Shown: positions 43,256 through 50,357 of the stretch, in pieces | Layout: each line of letters opens with the position of its first letter | Numbering within the stretch: position 1 is the first letter of the stretch | DNA from: Hellea sp039977295 | Lineage (GTDB): Bacteria; Pseudomonadota; Alphaproteobacteria; Caulobacterales; Maricaulaceae | Reading direction: 5' to 3' | Length of the DNA: 64,000 nucleotides | Assembly: GCA_039977295.1 (NCBI GenBank) | Contig: JBDWDN010000012.1 | Span: 682,001 to 746,000, forward strand | Made by a program: the position numbers and the translations under genes | The notes under the pieces: model-generated | What the model saw: only the letters and a program-made list of their open reading frames with translations | Database searches by the model: none | What the model was told of the DNA's origin: nothing

Positions 43256-43675
43256 TTACATCCAGCCGAGCTCGCCCAGCGCCCAAGGGGCGTTCCAGAT
43301 TTTGGTTAAGTGACTGACTTTGTTGTCGTCATTGACCGTAATGGCGTAAACGTAATGGGTATTGGCCGTCTTGCCCGTCGGATCAATTGGGCCGCCAGCG
43401 GCATTATGTGTGCCCGTGAAGGTGGCGAAAAACAGCGCGGTATTTGTGCTGTCATCAAAAGCTGAATTGTGGATGTCATAAGAACAGCCTGCAAGGGGAC
43501 CGGCGCCGAGCCCGGCCATCCAGTCGCAATATCCTGCGGCCGTATCGATATCGACAAGGGGTTCGCATTGTCCGTTAAATGTTGCGCCATTGGCCAGATA
43601 TTCGGCGCAGCCAGCGGACCCTTTAAGGCCTTCACAGGCGTGGAAGAAAGCGGTGGCGGTTTGCATTTTGGACAT
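43256..43675 (-). CDS. Single-domain SnoaL/NTF2-like protein
   Basis: A 139-residue protein of the NTF2/SnoaL fold. It has an N-terminal helix pair (TATAFFHACEGLKGSAGCAEYLANGATFNGQ) and then curved strands (SYDIHNSAFDDSTNTALFFATFTGTHNA, HYVYAITVNDDNKVSHLTKIWNA). It has three early cysteines. It is first in the operon with ALDH, otnK and otnC, directly behind the LacI-type operator. The ATG is preceded by AGGAG about seven bases upstream (complement of the CTCCTTT at 43683). Likely a small isomerase, dehydratase or binding protein; it is the fifth NTF2-like protein of the locus and not close to the two-domain pairs. Confidence 0.75.
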   Translation of the reverse strand: MSKMQTATAFFHACEGLKGSAGCAEYLANGATFNGQCEPLVDIDTAAGYCDWMAGLGAGPLAGCSYDIHNSAFDDSTNTALFFATFTGTHNAAGGPIDPTGKTANTHYVYAITVNDDNKVSHLTKIWNAPWALGELGWM

Positions 43676-43719
43676 TGAAAAGCTCCTTTGGAATTGATCA
43701 TCAGAGGCATCTTGACAAT

Positions 43720-43739
43720 TTTTGCATTCGAAGTCAAAA
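43720..43739 (+). promoter_or_regulatory. LacI-type operator in the divergent ALDH/acyl-CoA ligase promoter
   Basis: TTTTGCATTCGAAGTCAAAA, identical at all 20 positions to O1 before the TonB receptor 18.6 kb away. It sits in the 125-base gap between the minus-strand operon starting at 43675 and the plus-strand ligase starting at 43801, so one site can control both directions. Confidence 0.82.
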
Positions 43740-43743
43740 TAAT

Positions 43744-43763
43744 TTTTGAATACGAATATTAGA
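43744..43763 (+). promoter_or_regulatory. Weaker second LacI-type operator near the ligase gene
   Basis: TTTTGAATACGAATATTAGA, centred 24 bases after the first operator. The left half matches the consensus at eight of ten positions, the right at six. It is nearer the plus-strand ligase start and could assist cooperative binding. Confidence 0.45.
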
Positions 43764-43800
43764 ACTAAATCTCAGGCACCTAGAAACAAGCATATGGAAA

Positions 43801-45708
43801 ATGAGTATGAAGACCTATAAGGCGACTTATAATCAATGGCGGGCTGACCCCGTCAAGTTTTGGTCAAATGCCGCAAAGGAAATTGAGTGGACACGGGTGC
43901 CTGGCAAAGGGTTTGCGCCTGATGACGGCGTTTATGGTCGTTGGTTCCCTGACGCGACAGGGAATACGTGTTACAATTGTGTGGACCGTCATGTGGAGTC
44001 TGGAAACGGCTCACAACCGGCCTTGATTTATGATAGCCCGGTAACGAATACCAAAATAACTTACAGCTATAGTGAGTTGCTTAGTGAAGTGAAGGCATTC
44101 GCCAGAGTCCTGCAAAATATGAATGTGACTAAAGGTGATCGCGTCATCATCTATATGCCCATGATTCCGCAAACAGTATTTGCAATGCTCGCCTGCGCGC
44201 GCATTGGCGCCGTTCATTCTGTTGTGTTTGGAGGCTTTGCGCCAAAAGAACTGGCTACCCGTATCAATGATGCGCAACCCAAAGTCATCTTGTCTGCGTC
44301 TTGCGGAATAGAACCATCCCGGGTCATTGGCTATAAACCGCTTCTGGATGAGGCTATCTCGCTGGCTGATCATGAGCCTCAAGCCTGCATCATATTTCAA
44401 CGTGAGCAGCTAATCGCGGACCTATCACAATCTTTAGATCATGATTGGCAACAGCTTGTGACCTTTGAAAAGAAAAGCAATGCTCATGTGGATTGCGCCG
44501 AGCTATCGGCCACAGATCCTCTCTATATTCTTTACACGTCAGGAACGACAGGGGAGCCCAAAGGCGTAGTTCGCGACAATGGCGGCCATATGGTGGCTCT
44601 TAAATGGAGTATGGAAAACATCTACAACACCCATCCGGGGGAGGTATATTGGGCCGCGTCGGATGTTGGATGGGTAGTAGGACACAGCTACATTGTCTAT
44701 GGGCCGCTATTACAAGGCTGCGCTACAGTATTATATGAAGGAAAGCCTGTGGGAACGCCTGATGCTGGCGCCTTTTGGCGGGTCATAGAAGAGCACAAAG
44801 TTTCCACATTGTTTACAGCGCCGACAGCCCTAAGAGCCATTAAAAAAGAAGACTCGCAGGGAGCATGTCTAAAACAATATGATATCTCTTCCCTAAAGAC
44901 GCTCTTTCTGGCCGGCGAGCGAGCTGACCCTGACACGATAAATTGGGCAGAAGAAAAACTTGGAGTTCCGATCATTGATAATTGGTGGCAAACTGAAACA
45001 GGTTGGCCAATCGCATCTAATCCAATGGGGCTGGATCCGCTCCCCGTCAAATATGGGTCTCCTAGCGTCGCGATGCCTGGATATGATGTGCAAATACTTG
45101 GTCAAGACGGCGCGGAGTTGCCACCCGGGGAACTTGGGGCTATCTGTATTAAACTGCCGCTCCCGCCAGCATGCTTACCAACGCTATGGAACAAGGATGA
45201 TCGGTTCACGATGAGCTATCTATCGACCTTTCCTGGATATTATGAAACAGCAGATGCTGGCTTCATCGATGCGGATGGTTATATTTCAATTATGGCCCGT
45301 ACAGATGATATCATAAATGTCGCGGGACATCGGTTGTCTACAGGTGGAATGGAAGAAGTTGTGTCGGCTCATCCTGACGTCGCGGAATGCGCTGTGCTGG
45401 GAATTTCTGACGCTTTGAAAGGCCAAATTCCCATTGGCTTTATTATTCTTAAAGACAGTTCGATAAAATCTTCGGCGGATGTAGAGATGGAATGTGTAAA
45501 ACTCATTCGCTCCAAGATCGGCGCCATTGCTTCACTTAAGATCATCATGACGGTTGCGCGATTGCCAAAAACACGATCAGGGAAAATTCTTCGAGGAACC
45601 ATTCGCAAAATTGCCGATGGAAAACCGTGGTCGATCCCTGCTACTATCGATGACCCTGCTATTTTGGATGAAATTTCGGAAAGTCTGAAAATCAGAGGGT
45701 TGATCTAA
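43801..45708 (+). CDS. Propionyl-CoA synthetase-like acyl-CoA ligase
   Basis: A 635-residue acyl-CoA synthetase of the acetate/propionate class. It starts YKATYNQWRADPVKFWSNAAKEIEW and carries the ATP-binding P-loop YTSGTTGEPKGVVRDNGGH (near residue 245, the PrpE version), the A5 region WWQTETGWPIASNP, the hinge YISIMARTDDIINVAGHRLSTGGMEEV, and the acetylatable lysine in PKTRSGKILRGTIRKIADG. It joins a short carboxylate to CoA with ATP, giving an acyl-AMP intermediate. Propionate is the nearest family guess (PrpE). Divergent from the ALDH operon across a shared operator, it probably activates the acid made by that ALDH. It ends 13 bases from the convergent MetE-like gene. Confidence 0.88.
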   Translation: MSMKTYKATYNQWRADPVKFWSNAAKEIEWTRVPGKGFAPDDGVYGRWFPDATGNTCYNCVDRHVESGNGSQPALIYDSPVTNTKITYSYSELLSEVKAFARVLQNMNVTKGDRVIIYMPMIPQTVFAMLACARIGAVHSVVFGGFAPKELATRINDAQPKVILSASCGIEPSRVIGYKPLLDEAISLADHEPQACIIFQREQLIADLSQSLDHDWQQLVTFEKKSNAHVDCAELSATDPLYILYTSGTTGEPKGVVRDNGGHMVALKWSMENIYNTHPGEVYWAASDVGWVVGHSYIVYGPLLQGCATVLYEGKPVGTPDAGAFWRVIEEHKVSTLFTAPTALRAIKKEDSQGACLKQYDISSLKTLFLAGERADPDTINWAEEKLGVPIIDNWWQTETGWPIASNPMGLDPLPVKYGSPSVAMPGYDVQILGQDGAELPPGELGAICIKLPLPPACLPTLWNKDDRFTMSYLSTFPGYYETADAGFIDADGYISIMARTDDIINVAGHRLSTGGMEEVVSAHPDVAECAVLGISDALKGQIPIGFIILKDSSIKSSADVEMECVKLIRSKIGAIASLKIIMTVARLPKTRSGKILRGTIRKIADGKPWSIPATIDDPAILDEISESLKIRGLI

Positions 45709-45721
45709 ACGCCTCTATGCG

Positions 45722-46858
45722 TCAACCCCAGAGCCGCTTACTCGCAATCTCCGCGCCTTCAGCCATGCTTTTAAGTTTCGCATAAACGATATCTTCATCC
45801 ACAGCGCCAAAGCCTGCAAAAGTTGAGAAACCGCAATCGGATCCAGCGATTACGCGCTCTTTGCCGACAATGCCCGCGAAGCGTTCGATGCGCTGTGCGA
45901 CAAGTTCGGGGTGTTCGATAAAGTTTGTTGTGCTGTCGATAACGCCTGGGATCAGGATTTTGTCATCGGGAATATCCATGGCCGCAACTTCCACCCATTC
46001 ATGGGCATGGCGTGGATTCGAATTTTCAAAAAGGAGCCCTTGCGGCTTAGCGGTGAGCGCGACGGGCATGACTTCACTCATCGCCGCATCGTAGTGATGC
46101 GGCCCTTCATAGTTGCCCCAACATATATGCATGCGGACACGCGCGCCATCCACATTGCGCAGGGCGTGGTTTAGCGCTTCGACATGCGCGCCTGCGAGCT
46201 TTGCGTAGTTTTCGGGCTCATCCTTAAACATCATATGCTTGCCCAGACCCAGATCGGGACTGTCAAGCTGTAGGATATAACCCGCTGCAACGATGGCTTC
46301 ATATTCTGGACGCATAGCTTCGGCCAAGGCTTCTAGATATTCGTCTTGGGTCTTATAGTGATTATTAGGCTGGAACAATGCGATGACGCCAGGGGAGGCA
46401 GCGTTCATAAATCCTTCTTGAACGTTGGTGCCAGAGAGCGCGGCCGCAAAGTTATCAAGGTCGTCTTGTAATGGCTGCATGGATTTAACTTCGATTGGGC
46501 CGACACAGCAAGGGCGGCGATAAGTTGGTGTTCCACCGCCGCTCGCTTGGCGCTCGAGAAAGCCTGGAAAGTCTTCGAGGTCACGCGGCGCAGAACGTGG
46601 GCTGTCACCATCAAAGCCCGTAATGCGGTCTTTGATATAGGTGGCATAAGAAATCTTGCTCATCTCGCCGTCACTAACAATATCGACGCGGGCGTCTACT
46701 TGCTTGGCCACGACGTCTTTTACAGCTGCCGAAATAACCTTAGCAGCATCGGGAAGAGGATTGCCTTGTTCGTGCGAGAACACACAATCTGTTACGGCTT
46801 TGCTTCGGGGCAGGCTGCCAACATGGGTTGTTAGAATGCGATTAGTGCTCGTTTTCAT
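45722..46858 (-). CDS. MetE-like (cobalamin-independent methionine synthase C-terminal family) protein
   Basis: A 378-residue single-barrel protein of the MetE C-terminal family. It starts LTTHVGSLPRSKAV and has zinc-ligand candidates H244 and C246 (MHICWGNYEGPH), a glutamate in FENSN near 278 and C342 in IAGSDCGFSTFAG. Stand-alone members of this family include methyltransferases acting on thiols and the epoxyalkane:coenzyme M transferases, so methionine synthesis is not implied. A thiol or methyl transfer step is the inference. An AAGGA ribosome-binding site lies eight bases before the ATG, and a LacI-type operator lies 35 bases upstream, placing it in the same regulon. It is convergent with the acyl-CoA ligase. 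Confidence 0.83.
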   Translation of the reverse strand: MKTSTNRILTTHVGSLPRSKAVTDCVFSHEQGNPLPDAAKVISAAVKDVVAKQVDARVDIVSDGEMSKISYATYIKDRITGFDGDSPRSAPRDLEDFPGFLERQASGGGTPTYRRPCCVGPIEVKSMQPLQDDLDNFAAALSGTNVQEGFMNAASPGVIALFQPNNHYKTQDEYLEALAEAMRPEYEAIVAAGYILQLDSPDLGLGKHMMFKDEPENYAKLAGAHVEALNHALRNVDGARVRMHICWGNYEGPHHYDAAMSEVMPVALTAKPQGLLFENSNPRHAHEWVEVAAMDIPDDKILIPGVIDSTTNFIEHPELVAQRIERFAGIVGKERVIAGSDCGFSTFAGFGAVDEDIVYAKLKSMAEGAEIASKRLWG

Positions 46859-46893
46859 AGCGATTTCCTTTTTTCTAAATAGAAATTAGTCCG

Positions 46894-46913
46894 CAATGAC
46901 TTCGTATGCAATT
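46894..46913 (-). promoter_or_regulatory. LacI-type operator before the MetE-like gene
   Basis: The plus strand reads CAATGACTTCGTATGCAATT, a weaker copy with both half-types (GACTTC and TATGCA). It matches the inverted O1 form at 14 of 20 positions. It lies between the lacI stop and the MetE-like start, centred 45 bases before the ATG. Confidence 0.6.
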
Positions 46914-46916
46914 TTT

Positions 46917-47936
46917 TTATTGGGGCGCAGGCCCAGAAGAGGTGCCTTGGATGAAAGATCCCGTTAGGACTCTTTTTTCAACGGACGTTTCGGGCTTTTC
47001 AACCCGTTCCATAAGCATGGATACCGCCGCATCCGACATGCGCCCAATTGGTTGGCGCACCGTCGTTAGTTCGTAACTGGCAAAACGGGCTGAGCCTAAC
47101 CCGTCAAATCCAACCACGGAAATATCACGAGGGACATTCAACCCCATAACATGGCGGAGTTCGTCAACTGCACCCATGGCCATCATGTCATTAGCGCAAA
47201 GGATTGCTGTAACGTCAGGCGCCCGCTTGCGTAAGTTCTGTATAGCGGCCGAGGCGCTCTCATAAGTGTAATCGCCGCTCGCCTCTTCAATATCTGTTAT
47301 GCCATTGTCGGTCAAAATTTCTCGCGCAATTAACAAACGCTCGCGCCCAACCATGCCGTCAGCCGGGCCATGAAGGAAGGCGAACTTCTTATGTCCAAAT
47401 GCCAATAATTGTTCGATCATTGTGGTTGCCGCTTCGCGCACATCACACCAAACTGAAGTGCTATCAATCGCGTCGAAATATCGATTGAACATGATGACGG
47501 GAGTATGCCGTCTCTCAAGTAATTCGTGCTGGGCCACAGATAGGTGCGAAGCCGAGATCACCCCGTCCGCCGAATATTGCAAAACTTGGTCGAGGACGGC
47601 GTCCACATCGTCTTCAGATTCGACGGTAAATAACAATACGCGCATGTTTTGCGCGGAAAGCCGCTCGGTAAGAGAAAACAGCGCTTCGGGATAGTAAAAA
47701 TTGAGTCTTGCAGACACCATCACCGCCACAAGGTTAGAACGCCGCGTAATAAGGCCGCGCGCAATAGCATTGGGTTGATAGTGTAGCTCATTGGCCGCCG
47801 CCATAACCTTATCGCGCATCTTCTTTGAGACGGAGGCGCCCGGTTTGAAGCAACGCGACACAGCGGATTGCGAGACACCCGCAAGGCGGGCGACATCATA
47901 GCTCGTCGCGCGAGACTTATTTTTTCGAGGCTCCAT
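46917..47936 (-). CDS. LacI-family transcriptional regulator, candidate master repressor of the locus
   Basis: A 339-residue LacI/GalR protein. The N-terminal helix-turn-helix TSYDVARLAGVSQSAVSRCF (residues 11-30) is followed by the hinge YQPNAIARGL and a periplasmic-binding-protein-like effector domain (NLVAVMVSARLNFYYPEALFSL, VIMFNRYFDAIDSTSVWCD, FAFLHGPADGMVGRERL, AILCANDMMAMGAVDELR, ISVVGFDGLGSARFASYELTTVRQP). Effectors of this family are usually small sugars or sugar-acid-like molecules. The gene overlaps the end of the subfamily-B SnoaL gene by 20 bases and is co-transcribed with it and the HpsN-like gene from a promoter with the perfect operator at 50311, so it should be autoregulated. 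The seven similar operators in the region are its probable targets. Confidence 0.92.
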   Translation of the reverse strand: MEPRKNKSRATSYDVARLAGVSQSAVSRCFKPGASVSKKMRDKVMAAANELHYQPNAIARGLITRRSNLVAVMVSARLNFYYPEALFSLTERLSAQNMRVLLFTVESEDDVDAVLDQVLQYSADGVISASHLSVAQHELLERRHTPVIMFNRYFDAIDSTSVWCDVREAATTMIEQLLAFGHKKFAFLHGPADGMVGRERLLIAREILTDNGITDIEEASGDYTYESASAAIQNLRKRAPDVTAILCANDMMAMGAVDELRHVMGLNVPRDISVVGFDGLGSARFASYELTTVRQPIGRMSDAAVSMLMERVEKPETSVEKRVLTGSFIQGTSSGPAPQ

Positions 47937-48948
47937 GCAGCTCTTTTACGGCATTTGGATTTTTAAGCAAATCTATCCCGTGCTGAATGAGGTAATAAAG
48001 AATATCTATGAAAACCCAGTTCTCCGCGAGCTTATCTCCGTCGCGTCGATAAATATCGACAACCCGCATTTCAGCTAAGACATCGCTTTTAGGAAGTCCC
48101 AGAAAACCGCCAAGGTTGCGATTGTTCAGGTTGGGCCATCCAAACCAGCCCGCGTAATTGCCTTCTGAGATACGCGTTACATGACCATTAAAAACTTTAT
48201 CGCCTAATTGTTCGCGGAAAGGATACTGATGTTGTTCCTGATAGCGAGGAATTGTGAAGGCCGCGCCAATGCCCGCGGGACCATACCAAATCATATCATC
48301 ATGCCAAGTTCGCGCGAGAAGTTCAGGTGGCGGGCGGTTATCGCCCGAACTGTTTAGAGCCGAAAGGTCTGCAACCATTTCTTCTACGAGGCTCAGCGTG
48401 TCTTGAGCCTCCTTAAGATTATGCGCGCTATGAAGAAGGCCGTCATGTGTGCGAGGGCCTGGCTGAACAATAGCGGCGGCGGTTTGATGCGGGAAGGGGT
48501 TGATGCCTGCTTGTTGCATCAAACGAATGATATCGATGAAGAGGGCGCTTTCCGCAATTTTATCATCTTCAATACGGTGAAATTCTGCGTAAGGCAGAAA
48601 GACCATTTTTCGTGTCGCTGGAATGCCCAACCAATCTTCATCAAAGAGACCGAGGAAATGCCCCATTGAGCAGGTCCAGACCTCGCCATCATTGGCGTAA
48701 ATATTCTGGCCGGCAAAGAAAATATCCTCGCGGCGTTGAAGTGATGTCAGGCACGTTTTTAGAGGCGTCCAAAACTTCATGACGACATCGCTGGCGCCCG
48801 TCTCTTCATAAAACGGGTGCATGCCGCGCCAGTGATAATCAGGCGTCGTTAGGCTTTCTAACGTCGCCTCTAGATCTTCGATCCCTGCGCCGTCAAATAT
48901 CCGCATATAGTCACGGACAACTTGTTTTTGAGCTTGAAAATCAACCAT
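47917..48948 (-). CDS. Two-domain SnoaL/NTF2-like protein, subfamily B (copy 2)
   Basis: A 343-residue paralogue of the protein encoded at 35760, with two SnoaL-like halves (about residues 10-150 and 185-335). Shared blocks are WLGIPATRKMVFLPYAEFHRIEDDKIAESALFIDIIRLMQQAG in the first half and TWHDDMIWYGPAGIGAAFTIPRYQEQHQYPFREQLGDKVFNGHVTRISEGNYAGWFGWPNLN in the second. The end EMRVVDIYRRDGDKLAENWVFIDILYYLIQHGIDLL again repeats the FRIEDGKI-type signature. Its ATG shares a base with the stop of the HpsN-like dehydrogenase (TAATG). Translation with a dehydrogenase suggests it processes that enzyme's product or forms a complex with the plus-strand copy. Confidence 0.8.
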   Translation of the reverse strand: MVDFQAQKQVVRDYMRIFDGAGIEDLEATLESLTTPDYHWRGMHPFYEETGASDVVMKFWTPLKTCLTSLQRREDIFFAGQNIYANDGEVWTCSMGHFLGLFDEDWLGIPATRKMVFLPYAEFHRIEDDKIAESALFIDIIRLMQQAGINPFPHQTAAAIVQPGPRTHDGLLHSAHNLKEAQDTLSLVEEMVADLSALNSSGDNRPPPELLARTWHDDMIWYGPAGIGAAFTIPRYQEQHQYPFREQLGDKVFNGHVTRISEGNYAGWFGWPNLNNRNLGGFLGLPKSDVLAEMRVVDIYRRDGDKLAENWVFIDILYYLIQHGIDLLKNPNAVKELHGASKK

Positions 48949-50270
48949 TATGCTGTTTTTCGGGGTTCGGGCAAGCTGTCGAGGCCTTGTACATTTTGTC
49001 CTGCAAAGCGGCGCAGGCGGATATCCGCTTGCTCTTTGTGGCCTGCAAATCCCTCATATGAACAAAGGCGTGAGCAATATTCACCAATCCTAACGGAGGC
49101 TTCCTCAGTAACACGTTGGAAGGTGCATGTTTTAAGAAACTTCCCAACCCAAAGTCCGCCTGTATAGCGCGCCGCCTTATTTGTTGGCAGCGTATGGTTT
49201 GTGCCAATGACTTTGTCGCCATAAGCCACATTTGTTTCGTGACCTAAGAAAAACGCACCATAATTAGTCATGTTATCTTTAAAATATTCAGGGTCTTTGG
49301 TCATAACCTGAACATGCTCAGACGCGACAAAATCTGCCATTTCGACCATTTCTTCATAACTGTCACAGAGAATAACCTGTCCATAATCGTCCCAAGCTTT
49401 GCCGGCGACACCGCCCGTTGAGAGAACATGGCGTTGACGCTCAACCTCCGCAATTGTGTCATTGGCGAGCTTCTCTGAATTGGTGATAAGAACGGCAGGG
49501 GAGTTAATACCGTGCTCGGCTTGCCCTAAGAGGTCCGCAGCGCAAATCTCGCCATCTGATGTATCATCAGCTATAATCATGGTTTCTGTGGGGCCTGCGA
49601 ACAAATCGATTCCGACACGGCCAAATAGCTGACGTTTCGCCTCAGCCACATAGGCATTTCCGGGCCCAACAAGAATATCAACTGGCGCGCAAGTTTCTGT
49701 TCCAATCGCCATCATGCCAACAGCTTGTACGCCGCCGACACAGTATATTTCATCCGCGCCTGCCATATCCATGGCAATCACAATGGCGGGGTGAGGGCGT
49801 CCATTAAAAGGCGGCGCGCAGGCCACGACCCGTTTAACGCCAGCTACCTTTGCCGTTACAACCGACATATGAGCAGAAGCAATAAGAGGGTATTTCCCGC
49901 CTGGGACATAACAACCAGCCGCATTGACCGGAACATGCATATGGCCAAGCGTAACGCCGGGAAGTGTTTCGACTTCAACGTCTTTCATCGAATCACGTTG
50001 AATTTGAGCAAAATTACGCACTTGTTCCTGCGCAAATTGGATGTCTAATTTGGCCTGCTCTGAAACTTCATCATAGCAGGCGTCAATTTCGGCGCGCGAT
50101 AAGCGGTAATTTTCGGGGCTATATTTATCAAACATCTCAGAATATTTGCGAACCGTAGCATCGCCGTGCTCTTCGATCTCCGCCAATATTCCCTCTACGG
50201 TTTCGCGCACCTTTGTGTCGGACTTCATCTTGGTATCGGCATCAATGCCTTGCTTTAAATATACAGCCAC
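48948..50270 (-). CDS. HisD-family dehydrogenase, HpsN (sulfopropanediol dehydrogenase)-like
   Basis: About 440 residues of the histidinol-dehydrogenase fold: VPVNAAGCYVPGGKYPLIASAHMSVVTAKVAGV, GGVQAVGMMAIGTET, VGPGNAYVAEAKRQLFG, the zinc region LLGQAEHGINSPA, and GTNHTLPTNKAARYTGGLWVGKFLKT. The protein matches the catabolic HpsN-type branch (oxidation of a primary alcohol to an acid with two NAD+) better than biosynthetic HisD, and no his genes are near. The natural substrate may be a diol-like compound; a sulfonated one is possible but unproven. The start is set at GTG 50270 because GGAG lies six bases upstream; a TTG at 50282 would overlap that site. The operon is governed by the perfect operator at 50311. 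Confidence 0.85.
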   Translation of the reverse strand: MAVYLKQGIDADTKMKSDTKVRETVEGILAEIEEHGDATVRKYSEMFDKYSPENYRLSRAEIDACYDEVSEQAKLDIQFAQEQVRNFAQIQRDSMKDVEVETLPGVTLGHMHVPVNAAGCYVPGGKYPLIASAHMSVVTAKVAGVKRVVACAPPFNGRPHPAIVIAMDMAGADEIYCVGGVQAVGMMAIGTETCAPVDILVGPGNAYVAEAKRQLFGRVGIDLFAGPTETMIIADDTSDGEICAADLLGQAEHGINSPAVLITNSEKLANDTIAEVERQRHVLSTGGVAGKAWDDYGQVILCDSYEEMVEMADFVASEHVQVMTKDPEYFKDNMTNYGAFFLGHETNVAYGDKVIGTNHTLPTNKAARYTGGLWVGKFLKTCTFQRVTEEASVRIGEYCSRLCSYEGFAGHKEQADIRLRRFAGQNVQGLDSLPEPRKTA

Positions 50271-50310
50271 TATTGTCTCCAAATAGGTTTGATTTCCCGC
50301 TCTTTAACAT

Positions 50311-50330
50311 TTTTGCATTCGAATGCAAAA
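50311..50330. promoter_or_regulatory. Perfect LacI-type palindromic operator of the lacI operon
   Basis: TTTTGCATTCGAATGCAAAA, a perfect 20-base palindrome with central CG, the best copy in the window and the form used as the consensus. It lies 40 bases before the HpsN-like start codon and just after the symporter stop, so it controls the dehydrogenase, SnoaL-B and lacI operon. It is the expected autoregulatory site. Confidence 0.87.
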
Positions 50331-50357
50331 TGAATATTTAGCCTGATCTATCTTTAT

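Noticed and set aside
45697..45728. Inverted repeat GGGTTGA ... TCAACCC between the convergent ligase and MetE-like genes
   Set aside because: The arms lie at the very ends of the two genes with an 18-base loop and no T-run, so it does not look like a working terminator; it is probably a coincidence of coding sequence.
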